A stretch of DNA of 64,000 nt from Micrococcus porci (GCF_020097155.1 NZ_CP083691.1:1736001-1800000), one strand, 5' to 3'. Positions 8,424-18,406 are shown, counted from the stretch's first letter. The notes: generated by a model from the letters alone, not told the origin. Made by a program: numbers and translations.

Positions 8424-9182
8424 TCAGTCCTGCCCCAGGAAGTCCTGCGCCCCGCCGACGAGCTCGGTGTGGCCGACCTCGAGGTCGGTCCGGCCCACGA
8501 GCGCGGCCACCTCGGCGGCGAACTCCTCCACCGAGTACAGCTTCCCCGCGGCCTCGCGGCGGGCCTCGATGGCGCCCGGCTCGGCGCGGTTCAGCAGGGT
8601 GGCGGTGATGGTGCCCTCGATCATGTCGCCGGACACCACGACGAAGCCCACGCCCTTGGCCTCGAAGGCCGGGATGCGCTCGCGGAGGGCGTCCTCGCCG
8701 GCGCGCTTGGAGCGGGCCACCGGCTCGTAGGCGTCCATCGTGGCCACCTCGTCGATGAAGTGCGCCTGGTGGGAGGTCACGAACACGATCTGCCCGCCGG
8801 CGGACATGCGCTCCAGCGCGGCGTCGGCCAGGGCCGCCTGAGCGTCGCGGTTGAGCGTCATGGCGTAGTCCTCGCCGAACTGGGACTCCATGCCGCCGGA
8901 CGCGTTGAGCACCAGCACGTCCAGGGAGCCGAAGTTGTCGATCGCCGCGTCCAGCAGCGCCGCGCGGTCCTCGGCCACGGTCACGTCGCCGCCCACGGCG
9001 ACGGCGCGCCCGCGGGCGGCCTCGATGGCCTGGACCACCTTGTTCGCGCGGGGCGCCTTCTGGCGGTAGTTCACGACGACGCCCGCCCCGCGGGCGGCGA
9101 GCAGCTGTGCGGTCTCGGCGCCGATGCCGCGCGAGGATCCTGTGACGACGACGCCCTTGCCGGCGAGGTCCTGGGTGGTCAT
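8424..9182 (-). CDS. SDR-family oxidoreductase, atypical active site spacing
   Basis: This 252-residue short-chain dehydrogenase has the NAD(P)-binding TGSSRGIG at residues 14-21 and NAS at 93-95. The catalytic Ser137 sits in VTSHQ. The tyrosine and lysine are not in the classical YxxxK arrangement: Y152 is followed by K159 (Y-x6-K, DAYEPVARSK). It follows fabG by 37 bp on the same strand, with a good Shine-Dalgarno (AAGGAG), so it probably shares the fabG transcript and may act in lipid metabolism. The substrate is unknown. Confidence 0.82.
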   Translation of the reverse strand: MTTQDLAGKGVVVTGSSRGIGAETAQLLAARGAGVVVNYRQKAPRANKVVQAIEAARGRAVAVGGDVTVAEDRAALLDAAIDNFGSLDVLVLNASGGMESQFGEDYAMTLNRDAQAALADAALERMSAGGQIVFVTSHQAHFIDEVATMDAYEPVARSKRAGEDALRERIPAFEAKGVGFVVVSGDMIEGTITATLLNRAEPGAIEARREAAGKLYSVEEFAAEVAALVGRTDLEVGHTELVGGAQDFLGQD

Positions 9183-9219
9183 GGTGCTCCTTCGGGTCGG
9201 GGTGGTGCGGGAAAGCGGG

Positions 9220-10086
<867 letters not shown>

Positions 10087-10143
10087 TCACTCTACGCATC
10101 CGGCCCACGCCGGTCCCGCGTCCGCGTCCCGTGAGGAGGAGGC

Positions 10144-10563
10144 TTGGCCGCCATCGTCCGCGAGCCCGACGCCGTCCAGGGCGTCACCACCGCCGCCGCG
10201 CCGCGCAGCGCCGACCGCGACGCCCGCACGCGCGTCTACGTCGTCCAAATGGCGGTGCGCACCGCGTGCTTCATCGCCGCCCTGTTCACCCACGGCTGGT
10301 GGCAGATCCTGTTCATCCTCGGGGCCGTGGTGCTCCCCTATGTGGCCGTGGTCCGCGTGAACAACACCGGCCCCCGCGAGGCAGGGCGGCGCCGGGACGT
10401 GGCCCGCACGGCCCCCGCCGTCCCGGCCCTGCCCGCCGAGCCCTCCCCCGTTCCGACCGGCCCCGTCGTGCTGGTCGGCGAAGTCGTGGAGGACGACGAC
10501 CCCGCCGCGCGTCGTGCCCTGCCGGCCGGCTCCCCCGGCGAGACCGGACGAGGCCGCCCGTGA
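10144..10563 (+). CDS. DUF3099-family membrane protein
   Basis: This 139-residue protein has a short N-terminal tail, two adjacent hydrophobic segments (about residues 35-49 and 52-71, ending LPYVAVVRVNN) and a polar, proline-rich C-terminus. The RVYVVQMAVRTACFI block and the PYVAVV ending are characteristic of the actinobacterial DUF3099 family, which has no assigned function. The start is TTG, chosen because GAGGAGGA lies just upstream at good distance. Its stop overlaps the next gene by 4 nt (GTGA). The next two genes are also overlapped, linking it to SURF1. Confidence 0.8.
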   Translation: MAAIVREPDAVQGVTTAAAPRSADRDARTRVYVVQMAVRTACFIAALFTHGWWQILFILGAVVLPYVAVVRVNNTGPREAGRRRDVARTAPAVPALPAEPSPVPTGPVVLVGEVVEDDDPAARRALPAGSPGETGRGRP

Positions 10564-10907
10564 CCGGCCCCGACCTGCTCGGCGCCCTGGCCGCCGGCCT
10601 CGACCCCTCCCTGCCCGCGGTGCGGCGGGAGCCGTCGGCCGAGGGCCCGGCCGCCGTCACCGCCGACGGGGCGCCCGTGTGCTCCGCCCGGGGCTGCCGT
10701 GCCGCCGCCGCGTGGGTGCTGGAGTGGAACAACCCCCGCGTGCACGCCCCCGACCGGGTGAAGACGTGGGCCGCCTGCCCCGACCACCGCGAGCACCTGT
10801 CCGACTTCCTGGCCTCACGGGGCTTCCTGCGCCGCACGCGTCCGCTGCACGCCGCCGCGGGGCCCGCCGCGACCGACCCCACCACCCCAGGAGAGCCCCG
10901 CCGATGA
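10560..10907 (+). CDS. Small Cys/His-containing hypothetical protein
   Basis: I do not recognise a named family for this 115-residue protein. It begins with GTG overlapping the DUF3099 stop, and its own stop overlaps the SURF1 ATG (ATGA). Residues 41-79 hold C41, C46, C73, H76 and H79, spaced like a small zinc site. The block between includes AAAWVLEWNNPRVH and KTWAACPDHREHLSDFL. There is no signal peptide or membrane segment. Double translational coupling suggests it acts with DUF3099 and SURF1, perhaps in cytochrome oxidase assembly, but this is inference. Confidence 0.75.
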   Translation: MTGPDLLGALAAGLDPSLPAVRREPSAEGPAAVTADGAPVCSARGCRAAAAWVLEWNNPRVHAPDRVKTWAACPDHREHLSDFLASRGFLRRTRPLHAAAGPAATDPTTPGEPRR

Positions 10908-11872
10908 CGCCCGCCCCGGCCCCCACCGACACGCCGGACGCCCCGGGCGCCGAGCGCCTGCCGCCCCTGCGGTTCGGCTTCCTGGCCTCCGGCCCGTGGA
11001 TCCTCGGGTTCGTCGTCTGCATCCTCTTCGCGTTCCTCTGCCACGGGCTCGCCCAGTGGCAGTGGGACCGCCGTGTGCAGGTGATGCACGACGTCAACCG
11101 GGTGCTCGCCAACTACGACGACGACCCGGTGCCGTTCGCGGAGGCCCCCCGGCTGTTCACGGACTTCGACTCCGAGGACGAGTGGACGCCCGTCACGCTC
11201 ACGGGCCGGTACGAGACGGACGAGACCCTCGTGGTGCGGAACCGGCCGCGCGCCGGCGCCCCCGGCTACGAGGTGCTCGTCCCCTTCGTCACGGAGGAGG
11301 GCGTCACGGTGATCGTGGACCGCGGCTGGCTGCCGATCGGCTCCCAGCCGGGCCGTCCGGACGCGATCCCCGCCCCGGACCCCGCGGCCGGGGAGGTCGT
11401 GGTGCGGGTCAAGCCCGGTGAGCCCGCGCTGGACCGCGACGCCCCGGAGGGGCAGGTGCCCTCCATCGACCTCGCGGCGATCGAGCGGATCCTCGGCCGG
11501 CCGATCGCGGACACCGCCTACGGGCTCATGGTGTCCGAGTCGCCCGCCGCGGCCACCGTGCCGAACCAGCTCGTGGCCCCGACGCTCGACGAGGGCCCTC
11601 ACCTCTCCTATGCGATCCAGTGGTACATCTTCGCCGCCATGGGCTTCGCCGTGTGGGGGTACTCCGCCTGGATGAAGGCGCGCAACGACCGCGCCGACGC
11701 CCTCGAGGACGCCGAGGACGACGGCCTGCTCGCCGCGCGTCGTGCGCCCCGGCCGAAGGCCCGGCGGCGCCGCCGCGGCGGCCGCCCCTCCGACGAGGAG
11801 GTCGAGGACGCGCTGCAGGAGGACGTCCTGCGGGACCGGCCCGGTCAGGCCAGCGAGATCAGGTCGAGGTAG
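10904..11872 (+). CDS. SURF1-family protein
   Basis: This 322-residue membrane protein belongs to the SURF1/Shy1 family, which assists cytochrome c oxidase assembly, probably in heme a insertion. It shows the family plan of a transmembrane helix near each end: one at about residues 27-48 followed by LAQWQWDRR, and one near 240-262 (YAIQWYIFAAMGFAVWGYSAW). The globular part between contains RNRPRAGAPGYEVLVPF and DRGWLP. A basic and acidic tail of about 55 residues follows. The last 28 bp overlap the 3' end of the convergent ABC-F gene. Heme A and O synthases lie 10 kb away. Confidence 0.88.
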   Translation: MTPAPAPTDTPDAPGAERLPPLRFGFLASGPWILGFVVCILFAFLCHGLAQWQWDRRVQVMHDVNRVLANYDDDPVPFAEAPRLFTDFDSEDEWTPVTLTGRYETDETLVVRNRPRAGAPGYEVLVPFVTEEGVTVIVDRGWLPIGSQPGRPDAIPAPDPAAGEVVVRVKPGEPALDRDAPEGQVPSIDLAAIERILGRPIADTAYGLMVSESPAAATVPNQLVAPTLDEGPHLSYAIQWYIFAAMGFAVWGYSAWMKARNDRADALEDAEDDGLLAARRAPRPKARRRRRGGRPSDEEVEDALQEDVLRDRPGQASEIRSR

Positions 11873-13443
11873 TCGTCGCTCCAGAGGTCCTCGTCGCCGT
11901 CGGGCAGCAGCACCACGCGCTCGGGGGCGAGGGCCTCGACGGCGCCCTCGTCGTGGGTCACCAGGACCACGGCGCCCTCGTACTGGCGGAGGGCGTTGAG
12001 GATCTCCTCACGGGAGGCCGGGTCGAGGTTGTTGGTGGGCTCGTCCAGCAGCAGCACGTTGGCCGAGGAGGCGACGAGCGTGGCGAGGGCCAGGCGGGTC
12101 TTCTCGCCGCCGGAGAGCACGCGGGCCGGTTTGTCGACGTCGTCGCCCTGGAAGAGGAAGCTGCCGAGCAGGGTGCGGCACTGGGTGTCCCCCAGCTGCG
12201 GGGCGGCGTGGCGCATGTTGTCCAGGACGGAGGCGTCCTGGTCCAGGGTGTCGTGCTCCTGGGCGAAGTAGCCGAGCTTGAGGCCGTGCCCGGCGATGAC
12301 CTCGCCGGTGTCCGGGGACTCGGTGCCCGCGAGCATGCGCAGCAGGGTGGTCTTGCCGGCGCCGTTGTAGCCGAGGATCACCACGCGGGATCCGCGGTCG
12401 ATCGCCAGGTCCACGCCCGTGAAGATCTCCAGCGAGCCGTAGGACTTGGAGAGGTTCTCCGCCCGCAGCGGCGTCTTGCCCGAGGCCTGCGGGGTGGGGA
12501 ACCGGATCGCGGCCACGCGGTCCTGGGCGCGCTCCCCCTCGACGCCGCGCATCATCCGCTCGGCGCGCTTGATCATGTTCTGGGCCGCGGTGGCCTTGGT
12601 GGCCTTGGCGCGCATCTTCTCCGCCTGGGCCAGCAGCGCGGAGGCCTTCTTCTCCGCGTTGGCGAACTCCCGACGGCGGCGCGCCTCGTCCTGCTGGCGC
12701 TGCGCCTGGTAGTTCTTCCAGTTCATGTTGTACACGTCGATGGTCTGCCGCATCGCGTCCAGGTAGAGGACCTTGTTGACGGTCATCTCCATGAGCTCGA
12801 CGTCGTGGCTGATCATCAGCAGCCCGCCCGAGTAGGTCTTGAGGTAGTCCCGCAGCCACACGATGGAGTCGTGGTCCAGGTGGTTGGTGGGCTCGTCGAG
12901 GAGCATCGTGTCCGCGTCGGAGAAGAGGATGCGCGCGAGCTCGACGCGACGGCGCTGACCGCCGGAGAGGGTGTGCAGCGGCTGGTCCAGCACGCGGTCC
13001 GGCAGCCCGAGGTTCGAGGTGATGCGGGCGGCCTCGGACTCGGCGGCGTACCCGCCGCGGGCCTCGAACTCCGCCTGGAGCCGCGAGTAGCGGTCCATGG
13101 CCTTCTGGCGTGCCGCGTCGTCCTCGGACGCCATGTCCGCCTCCGCCGCGCGCATGCGGCGGATGGTCTGGTCCAGGTCGCGGGCGGCGAGGATCCGGTC
13201 CCGCCCGGACTGGTCCATGTCCTCCACCTTCGGGTCCTGCGGCAGGTAGCCCAGGCGCCCGGAGACCGTCACGGAGCCGGCCGTGGGCTGGGTGATGCCG
13301 GCGAGGACCCTGGTGAGGGTCGTCTTGCCGGCGCCGTTGCGGCCCACTAGGCCCACCTTGTCCCCCTTGGCCACGCGGAAGGACACCTCGTCCATGAGCA
13401 GGCGGGCGCCGACGCGCAGTTCGAGATCGGTGACGGTGAGCAT
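11845..13443 (-). CDS. ABC-F family ATPase (translation factor / resistance type)
   Basis: This 532-residue protein has two ABC domains and no membrane segment, the mark of the ribosome-acting ABC-F family. The first domain has GRNGAGKTTL and LSGGQRRRVELARIL. The second has GYNGAGKTTLLRMLAG and LSGGEKTRLALATLV. Between them lies a charged linker (about residues 235-310) rich in Arg, Ala and Lys. It is closer to the housekeeping Uup/EttA-like actinobacterial group than to a known antibiotic-resistance member, but the subfamily is uncertain. Its 3' end overlaps SURF1 by 28 bp on the opposite strand. Confidence 0.9.
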   Translation of the reverse strand: MLTVTDLELRVGARLLMDEVSFRVAKGDKVGLVGRNGAGKTTLTRVLAGITQPTAGSVTVSGRLGYLPQDPKVEDMDQSGRDRILAARDLDQTIRRMRAAEADMASEDDAARQKAMDRYSRLQAEFEARGGYAAESEAARITSNLGLPDRVLDQPLHTLSGGQRRRVELARILFSDADTMLLDEPTNHLDHDSIVWLRDYLKTYSGGLLMISHDVELMEMTVNKVLYLDAMRQTIDVYNMNWKNYQAQRQQDEARRRREFANAEKKASALLAQAEKMRAKATKATAAQNMIKRAERMMRGVEGERAQDRVAAIRFPTPQASGKTPLRAENLSKSYGSLEIFTGVDLAIDRGSRVVILGYNGAGKTTLLRMLAGTESPDTGEVIAGHGLKLGYFAQEHDTLDQDASVLDNMRHAAPQLGDTQCRTLLGSFLFQGDDVDKPARVLSGGEKTRLALATLVASSANVLLLDEPTNNLDPASREEILNALRQYEGAVVLVTHDEGAVEALAPERVVLLPDGDEDLWSDDYLDLISLA

Positions 13444-13496
13444 GACGGGGCTACGGCTCCTGACGGGACGGCGAGGGCGCGGATCCGCGCCGGGCC

Positions 13497-13502
13497 AGTC
13501 TA
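13497..13502 (-). promoter_or_regulatory. -10 element of the ABC-F gene
   Basis: TAGACT on the minus strand, predicting a leader of about 46 nt. It lies back to back with the metallopeptidase -10 at 13510. Confidence 0.45.
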
Positions 13503-13509
13503 GTCCGTC

Positions 13510-13515
13510 TACACT
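13510..13515 (+). promoter_or_regulatory. -10 element of the metallopeptidase gene (leaderless type)
   Basis: TACACT ends 8 nt before the ATG at 13524, leaving no room for a Shine-Dalgarno. Confidence 0.5.
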
Positions 13516-13523
13516 CAGGCCCC

Positions 13524-14483
13524 ATGAGCTTCAACGAGAACGTGCAGATCAACGCCGGTCGCGCGCGCGGCGGCGGTGGCGGCGGCATGGGCGGCCGCGG
13601 TCTGGCCATCGGCGGCGGCGGCGGCATCCTGGCGCTCCTCCTGGCGATCTTCGCCCCGGGCCTCGCGGAGGATCTCGGGATCGGCGGTGCTGGAACGGGC
13701 ACGGGCTCCTCCTACCAGCAGCAGCTCCCCCAGTCCGGCAGCGGCACCTCCACCCAGCCCGTGTCCCAGGCCGACTGCTCCACCGGCGCGGACGCCAACC
13801 AGAACACCGACTGCCGCGTGATCGCCACGACCGAGTCGGCCGACGCGTTCTGGGGCGACTACATGGGCCAGTATTCGAACATCCAGTGGCGTCAGCCGGA
13901 CCTGACGCTGTTCACGACCTCGGTGAGCACCGGCGGGTGCGGCTCCGCCACCTCAGCCACCGGCCCGTTCTACTGTCCCGCCGACGAGTCCATGTACTTC
14001 GACACCGCGTTCTTCTCCACCCTGGAGTCGGACTTCGGCGCCACGGGCGGTCCGCTGGCCGAGGAGTACATCGTGGCGCACGAGTACGGCCACCACGTGC
14101 AGAACGTCGTGGGCTGGCTCCAGTACGCCCAGGACGGGCGCACGGGTGCGGCCTCCAACGCGGTGCGCTCCGAGCTCCAGGCCGACTGCCTCGCCGGCAT
14201 GTGGGCCGGCCACGCGGCCACCACCAAGGACCCGGAGACCGGGGAGGCCTTCCTGCAGCCCATCACCCAGGAGCAGCTCGCCCAGGCCATCGACGCCGCC
14301 GGCGCCGTGGGCGACGACCGCATCCAGGAGCAGTACCAGGGCCGCGTGAACCCCGAGGCGTTCACCCACGGCTCCGCCTCCCAGCGCCAGGCGTGGTTCA
14401 TGCGCGGCTACGAGACCACCTCGCAGCAGAGCCCGGACATCAACCAGTGCAACACCTTCCAGGCGGCGACCCTGGACATCTGA
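13524..14483 (+). CDS. Neutral zinc metallopeptidase, YpfJ family, membrane-anchored
   Basis: This 319-residue protein has a short cytoplasmic Gly-rich start (GGGGGGMGGRG), one transmembrane segment at about residues 28-48 and an extracytoplasmic domain. The zinc motif HEYGHH is at 186-191. The downstream ELQADCLAGMWAGHA block is typical of the family and probably supplies a further ligand. Several cysteines (85, 97, 139, 151) could form disulfides outside the cell. The family is widespread but its substrate is unknown. The start is supported by a leaderless-type promoter. Confidence 0.88.
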   Translation: MSFNENVQINAGRARGGGGGGMGGRGLAIGGGGGILALLLAIFAPGLAEDLGIGGAGTGTGSSYQQQLPQSGSGTSTQPVSQADCSTGADANQNTDCRVIATTESADAFWGDYMGQYSNIQWRQPDLTLFTTSVSTGGCGSATSATGPFYCPADESMYFDTAFFSTLESDFGATGGPLAEEYIVAHEYGHHVQNVVGWLQYAQDGRTGAASNAVRSELQADCLAGMWAGHAATTKDPETGEAFLQPITQEQLAQAIDAAGAVGDDRIQEQYQGRVNPEAFTHGSASQRQAWFMRGYETTSQQSPDINQCNTFQAATLDI

Positions 14484-14508
14484 TCCCCCCGGCACGGAGA
14501 ACGACGGC

Positions 14509-14539
14509 GGCCCCCACCTTCCGGCAGAAGGTGGGGGCC
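14509..14539. terminator. Bidirectional hairpin between the metallopeptidase gene and the suf operon
   Basis: A perfect 13-bp stem (GGCCCCCACCTTC with its complement) and a 5-nt loop lie between convergent genes. There is no T tract. Confidence 0.7.
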
Positions 14540-14563
14540 GTCCACATCACCGGCGGGGCCGGA

Positions 14564-14890
14564 TCAGATGTTGAAGCCGAGGGCCCGCATCTGGTCCTTG
14601 CCGTCCTCGGTGATCCGCTCGGGACCCCACGGCGGCATCCACACCCAGTTCAGGCGCCACTCGTCCACCATGGTGCCGATGGCACGGGAGACCTGGTCCT
14701 CGATCTCGTCCGTGAGCGGGCACGCGGCCGTGGTGAGGGTCATGTCCACGAGCAGCGCGCCGTCCTCGGCGTAGTGCAGCCCGTAGAGCAGGCCCAGGTC
14801 CACCACGTTCACGCCCAGCTCGGGGTCGATCACGTCCTTGAGCGCCTCGCGGATGTCCTCCACGGGCGTCTGTGCGGCGGTGTCGGTCAT
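14564..14890 (-). CDS. sufT: SufT-like MIP18-family Fe-S assembly factor
   Basis: This 108-residue protein belongs to the MIP18/DUF59 family that helps mature Fe-S proteins. It has the family core DPELGVNVVDLGLLYGL and the TLTTAACPLTDEIEDQV motif with the reactive-type cysteine. It ends the suf operon, two bases after the sufC stop. In most actinobacteria sufS and sufU stand between sufC and this gene, and here both are missing. Name given by position and family. Confidence 0.88.
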   Translation of the reverse strand: MTDTAAQTPVEDIREALKDVIDPELGVNVVDLGLLYGLHYAEDGALLVDMTLTTAACPLTDEIEDQVSRAIGTMVDEWRLNWVWMPPWGPERITEDGKDQMRALGFNI

Positions 14891-14892
14891 GC

Positions 14893-15657
14893 TCAGGCCT
14901 CCGCCGCGGCCTTCTCGAAGCGCGCGTAGCCCTCCGACTCGAGGCGGGCGGCGAGCTCCGGGCCGCCGGACTCGGCCACGCGGCCGTCCACCAGCACGTG
15001 CACGTGCTGCGGCTTGATGTAGTTGAGGATGCGCGTGTAGTGGGTGATGAGCAGGGTGCCCATCTCGTTGGCCTCGGCGGCGCGGTTCACGCCCTCGGAC
15101 ACGATGCGCAGGGCGTCGACGTCCAGGCCGGAGTCGGTCTCGTCGAGGATCGCGAACTTCGGCTTGAACAGCTCGAGCTGGAGGATCTCGGCGCGCTTCT
15201 TCTCGCCGCCGGAGAAGCCCTCGTTGACGTTGCGGTTCATGAACGCAGGGTCGATCTGGAGGGCCTCGAAGGCGCCCTTGACGTCCTTGGACCAGGTGCG
15301 CAGCGAGGGGGCCTCGCCGTCGATCGCGGTCTTGGCGGTGCGCAGGAAGTTGGTCATGGTGACGCCCGGGATCTCCACGGGGTACTGCATCGCCAGGAAC
15401 AGGCCGGCCTGGGCGCGCTCGTCCACGGACATCTCCAGGACGTCCTCGCCGTCGAGGGTGATGGAGCCGGAGGTGACCTCGTAGCGCGGGTGGCCCGCGA
15501 TGGTGGAGGCCAGGGTGGACTTGCCGGAGCCGTTCGGGCCCATGATGGCGTGGGTCTCGCCGGTGTTGATGGTCAGGGAGAGGCCCTTGAGGATCTCCTT
15601 GGGGCCGTTCTCGGTCTCGATCTGCACGTGCAGGTCGGTGATCTGCAGGGTTGCCAT
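14893..15657 (-). CDS. sufC: Fe-S cluster assembly ATPase SufC
   Basis: This 254-residue ABC-type ATPase is part of the SufBC2D scaffold complex. It has Walker A GPNGSGKSTL, signature FSGGEKKRAEILQLEL and Walker B KFAILDETDSGLDVDAL, the last being the SufC-specific form. The start ATG (MATLQITDLHVQIE) follows an AGGAGA Shine-Dalgarno 7 nt away. The frame is open further upstream but that part lies inside sufD in another frame. Confidence 0.96.
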   Translation of the reverse strand: MATLQITDLHVQIETENGPKEILKGLSLTINTGETHAIMGPNGSGKSTLASTIAGHPRYEVTSGSITLDGEDVLEMSVDERAQAGLFLAMQYPVEIPGVTMTNFLRTAKTAIDGEAPSLRTWSKDVKGAFEALQIDPAFMNRNVNEGFSGGEKKRAEILQLELFKPKFAILDETDSGLDVDALRIVSEGVNRAAEANEMGTLLITHYTRILNYIKPQHVHVLVDGRVAESGGPELAARLESEGYARFEKAAAEA

Positions 15658-15701
15658 GTGCGGTTCTCCTAGGAAGAAGTCGTGTGAAGGGGTGGGGAGG
15701 C

Positions 15702-16934
15702 TCAGAGCGCGGTGACCCGCAGCTCCTCCTCCATGACGGCGGTCAGCTCGTCCTGGACGTCGGCGATGCCGATCTTCTGCAGGATCTCGTTGAGGAAGCC
15801 GCGCACGATCAGCTGGCGCGCCTCGGACTCCGGGATGCCGCGGGCCATGAGGTAGAACAGCTGGGTCTCGTCGAAGCGGCCGGTCGCCGACGCGTGGCCC
15901 GCTCCCTCGATCACGCCGGTCTCGATCTCCAGGTTCGGCACGGAGTCGGCACGGGCGCCGTCCGTGAGCAGCAGGTTCTCGTTCTTCTCGTAGGAGTCGG
16001 TGCCCTCGGCCTCCGTGCGGATCAGCACGTCGCCCACCCACACGGTGTGCGCGTCCTGGCCCTGCAGGGCGCCCTTGTACAGCACGTTGGACACGCAGTT
16101 CGGACGGTTGTGGTCCACGAACAGGCGGTTCTCGAGGTGCTGGCCGGCGTCGGCGTAGTACAGGCCGTACATCTCGGCCTCGCCGCGCTCGTCGGAGAAG
16201 CGCGCGGTGGGCGTGAGGCGCACCAGCGATCCGCCGTGGGTCACGGTGACGTGCTTGAGGTGGGCGTCCCGGGCCACGGAGGCCTGGTGGGCGCCCACGT
16301 GCACGGCGTCGTCGTCCCAGGCCTGCACGGACACGACGTTCAGGGACGCCCCGCGGCGCACCTCGAACTCGACGTTCTGGGCCAGCACGGCGGAGCCTCG
16401 GTGGGTCAGGACGACGTCGGCGTGCGCGTTCTCCTCGGCGATCAGCGTGAGCTGCTGGGCCGCCGGCTCGACGCCGGAGCCGGTGACCTCGATGCGGACG
16501 GGCTCGCCCGGCTCGCCCGAGACCGTCACGACGGTGGCCTCGGCGAAGGAGGTCCACGCCGCCGCGGAGACGCGGTCGTCCGGGGTCAGCACGGACCCCA
16601 CGCGGGCGTCGTCGCGGCCCACGGTCTCCACGGAGACGCCCGCCGTCTCGGAGACGGTCACGGCCGGCGCCGCGCCGGTCAGGCGCGCGTCGTCGCCCCC
16701 GGGCAGGTGCAGCCCGCCGAGGCGCTCCAACGGCGTGAAGCGCCAGTCCTCCTCGCGGCCGGTGAGGACCGGGAAGTCGGCGAGGTCCTTGGAGGAGACG
16801 CGGTCGGCGCGGGACTGGCCCTGGCCGCGGGTCGCCACGGGGGCGCCGGCGTCCTGGCCGCCGGCGAGGGTCTCGCCCTCCTCCCCCATGCCGGGGATCA
16901 TGTTGCGTTCGGTGTTCTCCACGATCTCGGTCAA
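15702..16934 (-). CDS. sufD: Fe-S cluster assembly protein SufD
   Basis: This is the SufD subunit of the SufBCD complex, about 410 residues, with a beta-helical core related to SufB. The C-terminal half is conserved (ENRLFVDHNRPNCVSNVLYKG, ARGIPESEARQLIVRGFLNEI). The start is uncertain. I chose the TTG at 16934, two bases after the sufB stop, giving LTEIVENTERN. A GTG at 16922 and an ATG at 16901 (MIPGMGEEGE) are alternatives and would shorten the protein by 4 or 11 residues. None has a strong Shine-Dalgarno, which fits translational coupling to sufB. Confidence 0.92.
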   Translation of the reverse strand: MTEIVENTERNMIPGMGEEGETLAGGQDAGAPVATRGQGQSRADRVSSKDLADFPVLTGREEDWRFTPLERLGGLHLPGGDDARLTGAAPAVTVSETAGVSVETVGRDDARVGSVLTPDDRVSAAAWTSFAEATVVTVSGEPGEPVRIEVTGSGVEPAAQQLTLIAEENAHADVVLTHRGSAVLAQNVEFEVRRGASLNVVSVQAWDDDAVHVGAHQASVARDAHLKHVTVTHGGSLVRLTPTARFSDERGEAEMYGLYYADAGQHLENRLFVDHNRPNCVSNVLYKGALQGQDAHTVWVGDVLIRTEAEGTDSYEKNENLLLTDGARADSVPNLEIETGVIEGAGHASATGRFDETQLFYLMARGIPESEARQLIVRGFLNEILQKIGIADVQDELTAVMEEELRVTAL

Positions 16935-16936
16935 CG

Positions 16937-18406
16937 TCAGCCCACCGACCCTTCCATCTGCAGTTCGATCAGCTTGTTCAGCTCCAGCGCGTACTCCATG
17001 GGGAGCTCGCGGGCGATCGGCTCGATGAAGCCGCGCACGATCATCGCCATGGCCTCGTCCTCGGCCAGGCCGCGGGACATGAGGTAGAACAGCTGCTCCT
17101 CGGAGACGCGGGAGACGGTGGCCTCGTGGCCGAGGGTCACGTCGTCCTCGCGGATGTCGATGTACGGGTAGGTGTCCGAGCGGGACACGGTGTCCACGAG
17201 CAGCGCGTCGCAGACCACCGAGTTCGCGGCGCCCCTGGCGCCCTCGTTCACCTGCACCAGGCCGCGGTAGGCGGCGCGGCCGCCGTTGCGGGCCACGGAC
17301 TTGGACACGATCGAGCTGTTCGTGTTCGGGGCCATGTGCACCATCTTGGATCCGGTGTCCTGGTGCTGGTCCTTGCCCGCGAACGCGACGGAGAGGGTCT
17401 CGCCGGTGGCGCCCTCGCCGGTGAGGTACACGGCCGGGTACTTCATGGTCACCTTGGAGCCGATGTTGCCGTCGATCCACTCCATGGTGCCGCCGGCCTC
17501 GACGACGGCGCGCTTGGTCACCAGGTTGTACACGTTGGTGGACCAGTTCTGGATGGTGGTGTAGCGCACGCGGGCGTTCTTCTTCACCACGATCTCGACG
17601 ACGGCCGAGTGCAGGGAATCGGACTGGTAGATCGGGGCGGTGCAGCCCTCGATGTAGTGCACGTACGAGTCCTCGTCCGCGATGATCAGCGTCCGCTCGA
17701 ACTGGCCCATGTTCTCCGTGTTGATGCGGAAGTAGGCCTGCAGCGGGATCTCCACGTGGACGCCCTTGGGGACGTACACGAAGGAGCCGCCGGACCACAC
17801 GGCGGTGTTCAGCGAGGCGAACTTGTTGTCGCCCACCGGGATGACGGTGCCGAAGTACTCCTCGAAGATCTCCGGGTGCTCCTTGAGGGCGGTGTCGGTG
17901 TCCAGGAACACGACGCCCTGCTCCTCCAGGTCCTCGCGGATCTGGTGGTAGACGACCTCGGACTCGTACTGGGCGGCGACGCCCGCGACGAGGCGGTCGC
18001 GCTCGGCCTCGGGGATGCCGAGGCGCTCGTAGGTGTTGCGGATGTCCTCCGGGAGGTCGTCCCAGGTCTTCGCCTGGCCCTCGGTGGAGCGCACGAAGTA
18101 CTTGATGTTGTCGAAGTCGATGCCGGAGAGGTCCGGACCCCAGGCGGGCATCGGCTTGCGCTCGAAGTACTTCAGGGCCTTCAGGCGCAGCTTCGTCATC
18201 CACTCGGGCTCGGACTTCTTGGCCGAGATGTCCTTGACGACGTCCTCGTTCAGGCCGCGGCGCGCGGAGGAGCCGGCGGCGTCGGAGTCGGCCCAGCCGT
18301 ACTGGTAGGCACCGATGGCGTTCAGCTCGGGGTTCTTCTCGAGGATCTCGGAGATGACGCCGGGATCGGCGCCCCTCGAGTCCTGCTGGACGATCTGGTC
18401 GGTCAT
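16937..18406 (-). CDS. sufB: Fe-S cluster assembly protein SufB
   Basis: SufB is the 489-residue scaffold subunit on which Fe-S clusters are built. The sequence is collinear with the family, including [37 protein letters not shown], the [20 protein letters not shown] block with its conserved cysteine, and the C-terminal [23 protein letters not shown]. It follows sufR by 55 bp and precedes sufD by two. Expression is expected to be controlled by SufR. Confidence 0.97.
   Translation of the reverse strand: MTDQIVQQDSRGADPGVISEILEKNPELNAIGAYQYGWADSDAAGSSARRGLNEDVVKDISAKKSEPEWMTKLRLKALKYFERKPMPAWGPDLSGIDFDNIKYFVRSTEGQAKTWDDLPEDIRNTYERLGIPEAERDRLVAGVAAQYESEVVYHQIREDLEEQGVVFLDTDTALKEHPEIFEEYFGTVIPVGDNKFASLNTAVWSGGSFVYVPKGVHVEIPLQAYFRINTENMGQFERTLIIADEDSYVHYIEGCTAPIYQSDSLHSAVVEIVVKKNARVRYTTIQNWSTNVYNLVTKRAVVEAGGTMEWIDGNIGSKVTMKYPAVYLTGEGATGETLSVAFAGKDQHQDTGSKMVHMAPNTNSSIVSKSVARNGGRAAYRGLVQVNEGARGAANSVVCDALLVDTVSRSDTYPYIDIREDDVTLGHEATVSRVSEEQLFYLMSRGLAEDEAMAMIVRGFIEPIARELPMEYALELNKLIELQMEGSVG

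Noticed and set aside
11845..13443. Antibiotic-resistance ABC-F gene
   Set aside because: The linker and sequence look like the housekeeping Uup/EttA-like group; nothing in the context suggests resistance.
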